This document shows, one piece after another, positions 22,099 to 36,112 of a stretch of 64,000 bases of DNA. The position numbers were made by a program, and so were the translations under genes. The stretch lies in assembly GCF_963576545.1 (NCBI RefSeq), contig NC_083641.1, positions 20,351,523-20,415,522 on the forward strand, written 5' to 3'. Under the pieces are notes generated by a model. It saw nothing but the letters and a program-made list of their open reading frames with translations. It was not told the DNA's origin and ran no database searches. This stretch comes from Limanda limanda. Its lineage: Eukaryota > Chordata > Actinopteri > Pleuronectiformes > Pleuronectidae. Every line of letters starts with the position of its first letter. The first letter of the stretch is position 1.

Positions 22099-25000
22099 CT
22101 AGGATTCATTCTTGTTCATCAAATGTTTCTTGGTGTTCTTTTCGGGATTAAACAATATGATGTAACACTTTGGAGCAAATATGCACAGAATTAATCCAAA
22201 GCTGGAGGCCAGGATGGCAAATATCTCCACAGCCACAGTGAATTTACCAGGAGAGCTGACGTAAGCTGGAATAAAAGTGATCCAGACGGTACAGAATATC
22301 AACATGCTGAACGTTATTAGCTTTGCCTCATTAAAATTATCAGGGAGCTTCCGAGCTAGGACGGCTAACACGAAGCAAAAGAAGGCCAACAGGCCTATGT
22401 ACCCGAGCACAGCCCAGAACCCAATGGCTGAACCCAACGCACACTCCAGGATGATTCTCTCCTTGTATGTGGTCAGGTTTTTCATTGGAAAAGGGGGACT
22501 GACAACCAACCAAATGATACATATTAGAACTTGAATAAACGTGAAAGACACAACAGTCATTCTTTGCTGCGGAGGGCCAAACCATTTCATGATGTTGCGA
22601 CCTGGAAGTGTTGCTTTAAAGGCCATTAACACCACTATAGTTTTCACAAGAACACAAGATATGCAAAGGACGAAGGTGATGCCGAACGCAGTGTGTCGTA
22701 GCATGCAGGACCACTCAGAGGGCGCTCCCATGAAAGTTAGTGAACATAAGAAACACAAAGTCAGCGAGAACAGCAGCAGGAAGCTCAGCTCAGAGTTGTT
22801 CGCCCGGACGATCGGAGACGTCCTGTGACAAAAGAAGACGGCCGCTGTTATGATGGTTAGAAACGCGCCGCCAACAGAGAACGCAGCCAGGATGATTCCC
22901 AGGACCTCATGGATGGAGAGAAACTCTACAGGCTTAGGGAGACACGTGTTTCTCTCTGGGTTGGGCCAGAACTCGTCAGAGCAGGGGAAGCAATCAGGAG
23001 AATCTGAAAAAATAAATGAAGAAAAACACTTTCAGCAGCCTTATATTTGATGTAAACTTTATATAATGAATACTAGGTGCTGGACAGGAGTAACGAAAAC
23101 CCGACAATTCGAAGTGTCCATAAATTAAATGTTAAAATAAGTGGGAGGTGGAAGAAAACAATAATGGTTTGAAAGAAAACCACACCGCAATATAACAAGA
23201 AATAAAATATAAAAAATCTTCAATACTGTTCATTATTAGTATTATATTGACAACTGATCAAATTATAAAGAAATTCCCTACAGACAGACAAGAGATATCA
23301 TGTTCACGACACTAATATTATTATAGGGCCACCAATGACCTTGACATTTGAGGTTTGGCTCCCAAATCCAATCAGTACATCATTAAGTCCAAGTGAACAT
23401 TTGTGCCAAATGTAAAAGGGTTCTCTAAAGCTATTCTTGTAATATGTGTTGACAATAATGGGGCGTACATTAAATAACCCCAAAACATAATGCTTCCAGC
23501 AGAGACCCTTCCTCAGACCTGCTTTGTCCCAAATGTTACCTACAAGTTGGTGGGTGCATCAACTGGTGTTGAACATTCCTTGTGTCCTTATTTTACCTGT
23601 AGCATTGCTTATCTCTCCCTCAGGACATGGTACACAGTCATAGCAGCAGATGGGTTTCCCTCTCTGCAGCACTTTACGAGTTCCTGCAGGGCAGCTGTCC
23701 GTGCACACTGAAGCAGGCACCTGTCACACAGACACAAACAAACTCACACAGATATCATACTATGGCTACACAGCTGGTATAAGTGTTACCTTTTGGCTCC
23801 TCACCTGTGTGCCACCCTCCATCCACGTGAAGTTCCTGATGATGTGGAATTCCTGGCCGACCGGCAGCGACGCATTGTAGTGCCCGACTGTCACCAACTC
23901 AATGCTGCCACTCGCTCTTCTTTGCCAGCTGACCAGCTCATATGTGGCCACCGGGTCTCCATTGGCATCAAACGACACATCATAACCGTTTTTGGAAAAA
24001 CTGACTTTCTTCAGCTCATCAAGAACCTGTGAGGATGAAATGGAAGAAGACAGGAAGTAAATAATGTAAAGTACATTTTCATATTGGTACGTATGTGACG
24101 TATTTGTTTGGACCGACCTGTTTGTACTCTATCCTGGTGAGTTTGTCACACGCTCTTTTAGAGTTCGTTTTCTGACACACTGCGTTATGAATGGCAAGAG
24201 CTATTGCATAAACAGCCTTGTACACCATGTTAGTGATGCGGAGCTGAGATGTGTCGGTGTACGGGCTCTGGAGCGTCTGTATGTCTTCAGTTCCATCACA
24301 TAGACTCTCTCCTGTGGCTGCACCTAAAAATACACCAAGGAGGAGACTGGGCTAATTACTTATTATCATTTACATTTATGAAAATAATGAGAATTATTAT
24401 CTTGAAACTCACCTTACCTGTATTAATATTTACAAAACAAGAACATGAATATGATATTATCATAGTATTATGCTGTATTGTGCTGTTCCATTATCATTAT
24501 ATATCATTATAATTATTATCGCTATGATATCACTGCACATTATTATTAGTATGCAGCATGCACACTGTTAGTATCCTTTTAAATAACTTTATTATATTCT
24601 TAATGTTCTCCATTCTCCATTTAGTTTAAGTTTCATCTATGTTTATTTATCTTACTTGTCTTCTAATTTTCACTTATTTAATGTCTTTCATTATTACCTA
24701 GTACCTTATATTTTCATCTTGCTTATTTATACCTTATGTATTTGAAATATGTTTAGTCATCTCATTTATTTTTCAAGTATTTTTGATGTTAACTGTGAAC
24801 CACAAATTAATAAAAGTTAGTTACCAAGCAGCTCCACAAATTGTGACAATCAACCACACAATACAACTGATAGTGTCACTAATGTTCTATGAGAAAAAAA
24901 CAAAGTCAGCACAACTTCCTCACTCTGGTCCAGCCTGCAGTCAAATTCACTCTCCCAGAACTCAGTCAGCACCGGGGACGCAGACACTTTGGTGGGGGGC

Positions 25001-27103
25001 AGATCCAGCAGGAAGTCCCTCAGGCCGGGGATGACAGCTTGCTGGATGCCAATTCCGATGGCCCCGGCACAGAGGGAGAACCTCAGCAGCTGTGAGTCAG
25101 TCACCCAGCCCTCGCTTCCTAACCACTGACGAGGAGGAGAAGGCTCTCGGGACAGCTCCTCCAACAGGATCCTCATGTCTCCAGAGGCTACGAAGGCCAC
25201 AATAACTGTGGCTGTCGACCTGGAGAGATGATGTAATGCATAATGCACAAACATGGGAACTTCAGTGTTTTGAAAGTAAAGATTTTCAATGAGTATTTTT
25301 ATTAAGGCCTATAAGATCAATAAACAAAACATGAATAGTCAGTTATTATTAAGTATTATTACATTGTTTAGGGTTTGCACTATCTTATTAAATATCATTT
25401 CCTATATTCTAATGTTGTGGGACTGAATGTATTTACCTGCGGATCACTTCAGCCACTCTCTGGATCTTGCTGCGCGGGTTGTTGCGGTAGAAAGACTCAG
25501 AGTACTCCACGCAGATGCCCTCTCTGTGCGCTGCGTCCAGGAAAGACGCCATGCCATTGTTGCCATAGTCTGAATCCGAACGCACAGCACCGATCCACGT
25601 CCAGCCGAAGTGTTTGACCAGTTTGGCCAGCGCGTCGGCCTGATACTTGTCACTGGGGATCGTCCTGAAGAAACTCGGGTACTGCTTCTTGTTGGAGAGG
25701 CAGGCGCACGTGGCAAAGTGGCTCACCTGGAGCAACACAGTGAGATTCTTCATCTCCAAAAACAACTGTGAATAGCACTGGTTTATAATTAATGAATTGA
25801 GAAGAAACACAAATAGATTTACTTGAGGGATGTTAAAGGGCCCAAGGACGCGCGACATGCTGATGGATGGCGTGGAGCCGGACTCACCAACGATGGCCAT
25901 CACCATTCCGGACTGGGAGCAGTTGTGGTCGTTACCGAGGCTGAACTCCGGATCCTGACCGTTGGAGAGCTGGAAGGCCAGACGCACCGCCATCTGCACT
26001 GAGGCGCACGAGTCGTAGATGTGGTAACCGAGCTTGACGCCCGGCAGCAGGTTCGAGCTGTTGTTGATCTCCTCAATGGCAAAGATCATGGCACGTGAGA
26101 AGCGCAGCACATGGGAGTCGATGCTACACAGGCACAAATGTATGTGAGCATGTTGTTGTTTAGATAGAATGGGATCACATGTTTTAATGGGAAAACCACA
26201 GGCCTAAAAATAATACAAACAGGAGTACTACTACCAATAATAGTTATATTAATAATCACAATTATCATCTGAGCCTATAATGGAACAATTTACAGGCATA
26301 CTAATTGTCCTAATAATACCACTACTAATGAAAATAGTACTGCTAGTACTACTACTACAACAACTAATAATGATAATTATAATAATAACTTGCTTTTACA
26401 ATGTGCTTCACAGACCAAATCAAAAACAAGAAAATCATACCTCATCATAGATAACATCATAATAGGAATAGCCCAATAATAATACTTCTACTACAAATAC
26501 TATTACTAGTCATTCAAATAATATCTATAATTTATAGACATACCAGTCAAAAATTCACAAAAGATTAAATGCATGACAATGGACAACTAATTTCACACAA
26601 CTAATGACAACTAAATTCATATTCATCTGTTCTTAATCTGTGAAATATTTATAAAAAAGATGTTGAAAACAACTGTTTTCATTTAAGAATCACAAATCAT
26701 AATCGTCTCTGCTATAGCCAAACATTTAGAATATAACACATGTAACTTAACGTAAAAAATTAAAACAGCAAGATTTTAAACACAATATACAAATTTAAAA
26801 CATTCATGTCCCCACACGGTCCAACATCCTTTTATACCCCACTTCTCCCTGTTATACAAACCTCCCCGTGCACCTCAGAGGCTCAGGCATTGTGGTGTAG
26901 TTATATCTCACTGTGTTCATGTAGTAGTGAATGGAGAAAACCCCCCCAACCACATAGTCCCCATCCATTGAGAAGGCAGGTGGATGAGCCATACCCTGCA
27001 GCTTACATTTGATCCCAGCCCCGCTCAAACCAAGAGCAGAGTTCAGCTCAAACAGACCCAGAACCCATAAAAGGCAAACAAAGACAGCTGAGATCCACAT
27101 CAT
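22099..27103 (-). CDS. OlfC/V2R class C olfactory receptor F (open, 861 aa)
   Basis: Eight exons on the minus strand join in frame (2586 nt): 27103-26862, 26123-25823, 25726-25437, 25219-24924, 24323-24118, 24026-23805, 23720-23597 and 23003-22099. Order: signal peptide (residues 1-24), Venus flytrap containing [16 protein letters not shown] and [10 protein letters not shown], cysteine-rich linker in the canonical 124-nt exon ([16 protein letters not shown]), and seven helices from about residue 595 ending [17 protein letters not shown]. It belongs to a different subfamily from the + strand copies. Expected role: odorant receptor on V2R-type olfactory neurons. Its ligand-domain exon is split twice, at sites different from those in B. 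A TATATAAG box lies 43 bp upstream of the ATG. It shares a 1.2-kb divergent intergenic region with C. Confidence 0.92.
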
Positions 27104-28328
27104 CCCCCAAGTGTGTGAATGTGAGCAGTAAGTGTGTAATCACTGCTTATATAGCTTTTCAGATTAAAGATTCCCTCCTACTGTACGTCATCTTACTGTA
27201 CATCACAGAGAGGATGTCCTTGCTGTGTATTTTTCAGTTCCTTAGCCTTAAGCACTTTATAACCTTCACTGAGTGCCTCTGTTTCTCTTCAACTCTTGTT
27301 AAATAACCATTTAAAACAAACAAGGCCCAACATTTCACGCAGTCGTGGATATCAGTATTCTAAATGTGCCAGATTTTTTTTCCATTGAGAGCCATGAATT
27401 ATTCCCTGGGAAATTGGTGAAAATTTCCCAAAACACTTAATCTCACATTGTCAGAGTTGGTGGTTGGAAAAAAGCCTTGATCACACTTTCACCTGATCCG
27501 CAACTTAATTGAATGTGTCCTTTTCTTTGCTCATGTCCCATCATTCCACAAAGATTTGTTAAAACCTGGTTCAATGGTTTTTCATGTAAGCTTCTAAAAA
27601 ACAGACAAATGGACAGGGGAGAAAACATAACCTCCTTGGTGGAGGTAACTAGGCAACCACATAATTATAACTAATACCCAAAACAGAAACTAACTTAAAA
27701 TATAGTATGATACCTGCAACTCAAAACGCAGTGATTCAAACAATTATTAAAAAGAAATGAATAAATAAAATAAGTTATTATTTTAATTTGAATTATTACA
27801 TCATTTAGTATTTTAAAGGAAACCACACTTGAATCATGAGTTCACCCGAAACACTAGTAAATGTGCAATTGTTTACTTCAGCTTAACTAATTGACTGTAG
27901 AGTTGTACTTTTAATTGACGGATCACCAATTCCTCTCTACAAGGAGGTTTATTATAGTGTGAGAGAACAAATCCCCATTCAAAAAAGTATATACGCCAAA
28001 AGTTCACTTAAACCTGACATGATAGCGTCTCAATTTCATAGAGTAGCACTTGATGCCTTTGCTTTGTTGCTATATAGAGAATTACGATTTATTGATCTTT
28101 CCATTCAAGATAGTTCATGGTGACCGAGAGACAAAAACTCAACATGACCGCCACCTTCACAAAAGCAAAATAATTCAAATCAAAGTGCGTGAATTATGAA
28201 ATCATGTGTATACATTTGATATGAGCTTTCCCTCCCCCAAATGTCTGCCCAAGCCCTGATGGGCGTAATGAAACTATAAAGAAAATCCTCCTGCATATAA
28301 AACAAGCACTCCTGCATTAAGATCAGAG
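27104..28328. promoter_or_regulatory. Divergent intergenic/promoter region between F and C
   Basis: This is the only sequence between the start codons of oppositely transcribed F and C. Core boxes are CTTATATA at 27146-27153 (TATATAAG for F) and ATATAAAA at 28295-28302 (for C). A teleost repeat occupies about 27345-27660. Bases 27830-28120 are closely conserved in the G/D interval, where the same stretch contains a 97-codon open frame; here that frame is broken by a stop and a small deletion. Any shared control of the pair is inferred from layout, not shown. Confidence 0.55.
27345..27660 (-). repeat. Dispersed teleost repeat between F and C
   Basis: Read on the minus strand it contains 'ACCTCCACCAAGGAGGTTAT', 'CCCCTGTCCATTTGTCTG', 'GGAATGATGGGACATGAG' and 'CCCAGGGAATAATTCATGG' in the order of a repeat family found throughout teleost genomes. 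It recurs at 46240-46525 and, more degraded, in intron 6 of the + strand receptors. Confidence 0.65.
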
Positions 28329-31300
28329 ATGGGGCTGGAGGGACGGACGGCAGTAATGGGGCCATTTCTAGACACATTTTTCTCCCTTCATGGCTTCTCA
28401 TTGTTGATTATGTTCCCTTCCTCCCTTTTCTCATCTGAATCCTCCATTCACTCCTCATCCTGTAAGCTCAGGAGGCAGTTTTATCTCAATGGGATGCACA
28501 AGCCGGGTGATGTGCTTCTGGGTGGGTTGTTTGGCGTCCATTTCACCTCCGTGTTCTCTGAGCTGACGTTCACCTCAGAGCCGACTCAGCTCAGCTGCCA
28601 GGGGTGAGTCTCAGACTCCTGCATAAATTCAACAGTTTTATTATATCATATGAACATATATAACTTCATAGTGGTTAATTGTGTCTGTTTATGTGTTAGC
28701 TTTGACCCTGCAGGCTTCAGATATGCCATGACCATGGCCTTTGCTATCGAAGAGATCAACAGAAGCGCTGACCTGCTGCCTAATGTGACTCTGGGATACA
28801 GTCTGTACGATAACTGTGCTACGCTGGTGATTGGATTCAGTGCCGCGTTGTCTCTGGCAAGCGGTCGAGAGGAGGACTATCTGCTTCAGGAGGCCTGTGT
28901 GGGGCCTCCTCCAGTCCTGGGGATTGTGGGTGATTCCATGTCAACTTTTTCTATCGCCACCTCTGATGTGATAGGTTTATTCAAACTGCCCATTGTAAGT
29001 TTCTTTTCAGTCTTGACCCTAATCCATTTGAATAAATCTGAAATGTTAAATTAGGATATGTACAATGTATTACGAGGACTTTTTTTATTGTAATGAATTA
29101 TTTAATGAATTCTGCTGACTTGTATGAAAAGCAATTGCTGTATGGATACCATATGTTGCTGTTTTTTAACAGGTGAGTTATTTTGCCACGTGTTCCTGCC
29201 TGAGTGACCGTCAAAGATTCCCGTCCTTCTTCAGGACTATACCAAGTGATGTTTTTCAGGTGAAACTCTATCTACAGATAACAAATTCAAATAATGTCTC
29301 ACAGGAAGTTGTGTGCAAATCAAAGATGTCCCCTGGATTAAAAAATATGTTGCCTCAGACACAGTACTGGATTTAATTGAAAGCGCATGATAAGAAGAAT
29401 TAATTGAGAGACATGAATCTTTGCACTCATCCCTCCCTTTGTTCAGGTGCATGCCATGATTCAGATACTCCAACATTTTGGCTGGACGTGGGCAGGCCTT
29501 CTGGTCAGTGATGATGACTACGGACTTAATTGAGATCTTTTCAGTCTGACTTGGCTGCGTCCGGTGGAGGTTGTCTGGCCTACACAGAGATCTTACCCTG
29601 GGGTGACGACCCAGTCGAAATGGGGAGCATTGTGGAGGTGATGAAGAAATCCACAGCTCGTGTGGTCATCGTGTTTGCACATCGGATCCACATGATACAG
29701 TTAATGAAAAAGGTATTTACTTATCTAACTCTTGTTGTGCCTTAAGATTTGAGAGCCAACCTCATTTTCAATTGTGCATGTGTCTCTTACTAAGTGTATT
29801 ACACTGGTCTGAGTTTTGTATATTCTATATTTTATAATTGTTCTGTGCTACAAAGTAAATTAAAGCTGTTGTACATACGTAAGTCTGAAAAAAATATATT
29901 CAGTATTATGCAATGCACAGGTGGTGAGGCAGAATGTGACAGGCCTGCAGTAGATGGCTAGTGAAGCCTGGACAACAGCTGCTGTGCTGCAGTCCCCCGA
30001 CCTCATGCCGTACCTGGGCGGAACACTGGGCATCGCCATCCGTCGGGGAGAAATACCAGGACTCAGGGACTTTCTGTTTCACATCCGTCCTGACAGAGAA
30101 GACAACACTAACAATGGAAATAGCATGGTGTGATTTTAATCTTACAAGCAGATCTGTCATTATATAATGATGAAATACTGTGATTTCAGCCTCTAAATGC
30201 ATTTCAGGTGAGACAGTTTTGGGAACACACATTTCAGTGTAGATTTGCTCCAGCTCCGGCAGCTTGGATGGAAGCAGCAGGAGCGTTGTGCACTGGGGAT
30301 GAAGACATAGAGAATGTGGAGACAGAGTTTCTAGATGTCTCTAACCTCCGGCCTGAGTACAATATCTACAAGGCAGTGTATGCTCTGGCGTACGCACTAG
30401 ATGACTTGCTGCGCTGTGAGGCAGGGGGAGGACCTTTCAGTGGCCACAGCTGTGCTGCTGTGCAAAGCCTGCAGCCATGGCAGGTGTGAAATTTACACTT
30501 AACCGTTTGTTAAACTGATCCCCCGTGTTTGACACTAAGATAATATAAACTGTGATATGACGAGGCCTGGTAGCGTTTACCCTTATTTTCTTTGAGTAAA
30601 AGGCAAAATATTTAATAACAGAAGTCACAATACGAAAAACACAATATTCACTTTATTTTTCATAGCATTACAGTCCCTTAAAGTGGCTTTACTTTTATAA
30701 TATTAACAAGATCCATTCATTATTCTCTGGGAAAATCAGGGATCCTGATATGCATTTTTTTCTCCTATTTCTACCTCCACGTTTTGTGATCATAAGTTAT
30801 TTTTCAATCTTGCTTTCAAACAAACAAACCAACAATTGAACAGGGGTTAAAAACATATCCTCTTTGGCACAGGTAATTAAAGGAAACAGATTGAATTGTA
30901 TTTTTCATGTGTTTAGGAAACTATATTTTGTATGACTCAATTTTTTAATTCTGAAAACGTATGCGCAATCAACATGTTCTCCATGATGATATATAAATCT
31001 TCTGTTTTCTCCCAATTATAGCTTATGTATTACTTAGAGAAGGTCAACTTCACCACACCATTTGGTGATGAAGTGTCATTTGATGAAAACGGCGATGCCT
31101 TACCGATCTATGACATCATGAACTGGCAGTGGCTTCCTGATGGAGGAACTAAAGTTCACCGTGTGGGTGAGGTTAAGAAATCAGCCACTACAGGTGAAAA
31201 ACTCACACTTCATGACAAGAAGATCTTCTGGAACTTTGAATCCAAACAGGTTAAATGTATTTGTTGTGGTTTATGCTCTTGTTTAATATGGCATGGGATA

Positions 31301-32493
31301 TTAATATCAAATGGTGTAGAATAACTGTTTTATGATGATGACTGCAGCCTCCTCGGTCAGTCTGCAGTGAGAGCTGTCCTCTAGGAACCCGCATGGCCAG
31401 AAAGAAGGGGGAACCTGTGTGCTGTTTTGACTGTGTCCCTTGTTCTGAGGGAGAGTTCACAAATGAAACAGGTTTGTATCAATCCAATGTTATTAAATAC
31501 CATCATATATTATCCTTCCATGCATCATCCACACTGGAGTGTTTTCAAATTGGTAACACATTTTTCTTCTTTTTTTCTATAGACTCCATGGAGTGCAGCA
31601 GCTGTCCAGAGGATTTCTGGTCCAGCCCCCAGCGTGACCACTGTGTTCCAAAGAAAACAGAGTTCCTCTCCTACCATGAGCCTCTAGGTATCTGCCTGAC
31701 CACCGCCTCCCTGCTGGGCACGATTTTCTCTGCTGTCGTCCTGGGCATCTTCTTCCATCACCGCAGCACCCCCATGGTGCGTGCAAACAATTCAGAACTC
31801 AGCTTCCTGCTCTTGGTTTCACTGAAGTTCTGTTTCCTTTGTTCTTTGCTGTTCATCGGAAGACCCAGAGCATGGACGTGCCAGCTGAGACATGCAGCGT
31901 TTGGCATCAGCTTTGTGCTTTGTGTGTCGTGTATCCTGGTTAAAACCATGGTGGTACTGGCGGTGTTCAAGGCCTCCAGGCCAGGAGGGGGAGCCACTCT
32001 GAAGTGGTTTGGCTCAGTGCAGCAGAGAGGGACAATTCTGGTTCTAACTTCTGTTCAAGCAGCAATATGCACTACCTGGCTTGTGTCTGCTTCACCAGCT
32101 CCTCATAAAAACACCCAGTACCACAATGACAAGATCGTGTATGAGTGTGTAGTTGGCTCCACGATCGGCTTCGCAGTGTTGCTTGGCTACATTGGATTAC
32201 TGGCTGTGCTCAGCTTCCTGTTAGCTTTTCTAGCAAGGAATCTCCCCGACAACTTCAACGAGGCCAAACTCATCACTTTCAGCATGTTGATTTTCTGCGC
32301 AGTGTGGCTGGCCTTTGTCCCTGCTTACGTCAACTCACCAGGCAAATACGCAGATGTAGTGGAGGTATTTGCCATCCTGGCCTCTAGTTTTGGCCTCTTG
32401 GTGGCGCTGTTTGGACCCAAATGTTACATCATCCTATTGAGACCAGAGAGGAACACAAAGAAAGCAATCATGAGTCGAGGCCACACAAAGTGA
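28329..32493 (+). pseudogene. OlfC/V2R class C olfactory receptor pseudogene (copy C)
   Basis: It is the same length as copy A (constant offset of 28,328 from ATG to stop). Exons: 28329-28603, 28700-28994, 29173-29259, 29447-29712, 29921-30127, 30208-30483, 31022-31249, 31348-31471 and 31583-32493. Exons 1 and 2 are open here, unlike in A. Two breaks shared with A remain: a 4-bp net loss in exon 4 producing TGA at 29531-29533, and TAG at 29951-29953 in exon 5. Exons 6-9, with the whole cysteine-rich and seven-helix parts, are open. It pairs head to head with F and keeps a TATA box, so it may still be transcribed, but a full receptor cannot be made. Confidence 0.93.
30708..30895 (-). repeat. 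Dispersed teleost repeat in intron 6 of copy C
   Basis: This is the direct counterpart of 2380-2565 in copy A, with the same blocks ('tctgggaaaatc' and 'acaggggttaaaaacata'). Confidence 0.5.
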
Positions 32494-32965
32494 CAAAATT
32501 AACTCTTGAGATAAATATGTGAAATAATCTAATCCACTCTTTTTTTTTTCTTGAATTATTTATTTGTTAATTCCCTGGGACAAGAACACTGTTAAGCAGT
32601 AATGCTTTAAGAAGAAATAAAGTAATTTTCAACTCTTCTTTTGTCATTAACTACTTTTGCAACTAACTTACAGAAAAACTTAATAATTCTCAGCAGGCCT
32701 ACTACTCATTACTTATGATTTTTTTAATAACTACAGGCTGACAAATGGAGACGTCATCTGACTTCATAAATTAATCTGTGTATTAGTATTAGCCCACACA
32801 ACGGTCCACAGTCTAATTCAAGTAGTTTCTTCTGGAAAATATGGATATGACTTCTCCTTCCTCAAAGCAGGTGAAAAAAAATATACAACTCAGTTGTCGT
32901 CTATATGACAACTTTACCTACATCAGTGTCCAGAAATCGTTGTCAACCAAATAACTGATAGGTAA

Positions 32966-33308
32966 TGTTACGGTTTAGATGAAGAGATGGACCCAAATGC
33001 AGAGATTATAAAATAAAAGGTAATTTAATTAAATAAGTTCTTTAACAAAACAAAAGGAAGTTTTCACGAGTCTCAGGAGATCAGGAACGCAGGAAGGGAA
33101 AAACAGCACCAACAAACATTGCAGGAAACACAGACAATCAGACAGAGGACAAAGGTAAGGAAGAAGCTTAAATACACAGGGAAGGCAGGGGCAATTGAAC
33201 ACAGGTGAAACACATGAGGGCAGGCTGACAATCAAAGACAGGAAGTGAAGACTGCAACAACACACAAGGAACAAAGACTACAACAGAGACTACAGAGGAA
33301 CCACAACA
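32966..33308 (-). mobile_element. LTR-like fragment (flank of copy C), antisense
   Basis: This is the counterpart of 4633-5008, beginning TGTTACGG and ending CCACAACA. It is 33 bp shorter because one AC-rich stretch after 'tctttaacaaaacaaaa' is missing, which separates the two copies. A copy of the 5019-5115 repeat follows at about 33320-33420. Confidence 0.5.
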
Positions 33309-35553
33309 AATCGCAGGAGTTGTTTTTTTTCAGAGTTTTTGGGACGGTAGACATGCCAGATACCCAAATTAACGTATAGAATCACTACAAAAGTGGAATT
33401 TTCATAATATGTCACCTTTAAGTACAATTAAAAGTACCCATCTAATAATCTACACAAGTAAGTAAAAGTAAAAAGTAGTTCATTAAAAATGAACTGTAAT
33501 TAAAAATTACTTAGTTACTTCCAACAACTTGATGGGGGCCGCTCCTATACAGTTCAAAAAAGGACAAGGGGTCATAAATCCAACCCAAAAAAAGTTATTT
33601 TTAATTAAAGGAGAATCTTTACAAATATAAGAGCAATGACATTAAACATGTCAAACATCAAACATTTAACATGTCAACACAACATTTAAGAACTTTTGGG
33701 AAGACATGTCAAGACAAGACCACATGACAGCTAAAATAAAAAGTTAAATGCCGCTCTCCCACTGTATATTTAAACTTTTGGTTAAACTTTGGTCCACCTT
33801 TAGAGCACGAGTCTACAAACATCTTGCTGAGATGTGGCCTCGGGTTTTCTTCATCTGCTTAATCTTAACTGGCGGAAAGTTTGATTTCTGCTTGTTGGTC
33901 GTCCGCAATATCATCCTTCTCTAGCTCTTGTGACATCGACTCCATCATCCACTCCAGGGGCGGCTCCTGGCATACGCGAAATAGGCGGTTGCTGGGGCGC
34001 AAAATGCCAAGAGGGCGGCACAAGGGACTGATTTATCGTGACGTGACACATGCAATATAAACCAATACATTCACATCACAACATCATCTTCTAACCCCGG
34101 GGACGCACCGGAGATAGAAGCGCCGCGAAGCGCCACGAAAGCTGTCCGCCTCCATTCCGCGCCCATGTTAAATAATTGGGCTCTTCGCACCGGCAGCGTA
34201 GTGCCGGGAAGCTGCGGGAAGCGCCGCGGCTGGCTCACGATCTGCAGCGATGGTTTCGGGGTCTGTTCTATTTTTTCCGCTCACCGCGAGCAAATCGGGC
34301 TGGAAAACACACTGAAAATTGATATATTTTAAAACGGTATAAGTGATATATTATATACATGATTAAATATACATACCATACTTCCGATTTCTCCGCTGTT
34401 CTCCTGGAGTTTCATTTCCCTGATTATTGTCGCCACATGATAAAAATGTCCCCATCTTCAATTATGTACTTAATCCCAGTGTTGGGAGTGTAATGCGTTA
34501 CTGTAATTACACTACTTTTAGCGGTAACGAGCATGTAACAAAGTATTTTTTAAAATCAAGTAACGCAGTTACAATTACTGAAATTTAAATGAATTTGTTA
34601 CTCACGTTACTCTCTTTTGTGAAAAATGAACACTTGCAGACAAGAAGACAAGGTTGGATGTCAGACTATATTTTCACGGACCGGCCGTTAAGGTTCGGCT
34701 ACGGAGCCTCACCACGGAGTCCCTCTGGTACGGCCTCTGGTGACATCGGTAGATTTAATATGCGGCCTCAAATTAATTATTGCGTGGTTAGTTACCAGCA
34801 AGACGGAGACGAACGGATCCCAAAGCTCCATTACGCACACGATGCGCTTTGGAGAGGTTGTTTTGTTATTTAAAATAAACATTAATTTGTCATTTAATGA
34901 TGTCGGAAATGGCAACAGAGTTGTTAGTGTTGTTGTGGCGATCTCAGGGTATTCTGCCGTGACTTTAATCCAGGACACTCACTAGACTGCATTTACCTAC
35001 GGTTTCCATGACGTGACATCGGCGTTCCCAAGTGACAATAAACTGAGGGAAACGACTTGAACGTCCCATGTGGGGGATCTGGAGAACAAAGGAGAGAGCC
35101 GCAGGGGGGTTCGCGAAGCGACGTGTGATCTAATTAGCATATGAATCGGAGTCAAGCCGCTGGCAAGAGCCTCTCTCCTCTCACCATTGGAGGAAACCAC
35201 AGACCCTTGAAACGAAAAGTCACTCGTGATTGGCTGGTAGAAGTGTTGCTATTGGTCACTCTGAGTCATTGCATTCCACACATGGGGTAAGACCCTCCCA
35301 CACAATATTAATAATAAAAATGTATATATAGTTGTTACTAATAATGTATATATTAATATTTATTATTATTTATCAGTAAGCCTTTACCAAAAGCACTGCA
35401 GTTGTTTAAGACTATGCATTCATGTGATGCTTGATGTTATAGGTGAACATATTATACAGGGAACAAACATGAACAAGGTATATGTGGAGTCAAAGCTTTA
35501 TTTACGTACAGCACAAATATTGTACAACACAACTGGCCTAGCCAGTGAACAAC

Positions 35554-36112
35554 TCAGGTGAAGCTTGAAGTGTCTCTCTGCAGCCTCTGGGTCATGACTT
35601 CTTTGTGGGACTGCCTGAATCTTCTCCAGTGTGTAGACGTCTGTGGTGTGTAGCTGTGAGTTCCAGTGTAGCTTCCAGTCTTATTTGAAGTGTGGCACAC
35701 AGGTCGGGGTGTCCTGGCTGTGGAAGGATGGATCCATGTCATCGGTCCCGCTTCAATCAGCTGAAAACACAATCAGTAAAATTAGCACAGTTCAATGACA
35801 ACATACAGCTATACATGTAACTGGAAAATTATTTAATGAATCTAACCTTACCCTCTTTCTTCTCTGACAACTCCTGAACTCCTCAATGCTGATGCAAGGT
35901 CTGGTTGGATCATACTGGCTCATAGTGTGTCTTAGTACGTCATGGACAGGCACCTGGAAAACAACATGAGTAACATGATTTTATTATTAATAATCGGAAA
36001 TAGCTGCGCTGCATCACCGTTGGAAGATCCACAGCAAAAAAACCCAAAACAATTCCTAAACAGTTACTTACATTCAATGGCTTAATTTTCCGCACTTTAA
36101 ATCCGGACTTTC
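35554..36112 (-). CDS. Candidate three-exon minus-strand gene, second copy (3' part)
   Basis: Counterpart of 7285-7843, of unknown function. Exons are about 36112-36072, 35953-35852 and 35760-35554, with the same splice sites, phase 0 junctions, and AATAAA after the stop (about 35502-35497). Differences from the A copy are few; one changes Val to Ala near the start of the last exon, and none introduces a stop in the parts I read. Conservation here mostly reflects recent duplication, so it is weak evidence for function. Confidence 0.33.

Larger units (their letters stand above)
21100..32493. repeat. Divergent-pair unit, copy 1 (relic 2, F, C)
   Basis: Matches 40100-51349 (relic 3, G, D) along its length, with an offset drifting from 18,999 at the F/G stop codons to 18,856 at the C/D stop codons. 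Genes, introns and the divergent region all correspond. Confidence 0.85.

Noticed and set aside
27395..27415. TTCCCTGGGAA resembling an Olf/EBF site in the divergent F/C promoter (also in G/D)
   Set aside because: The half-sites are one base apart instead of two, and the motif lies inside a dispersed teleost repeat with its usual sequence there, so conservation does not indicate a binding site.
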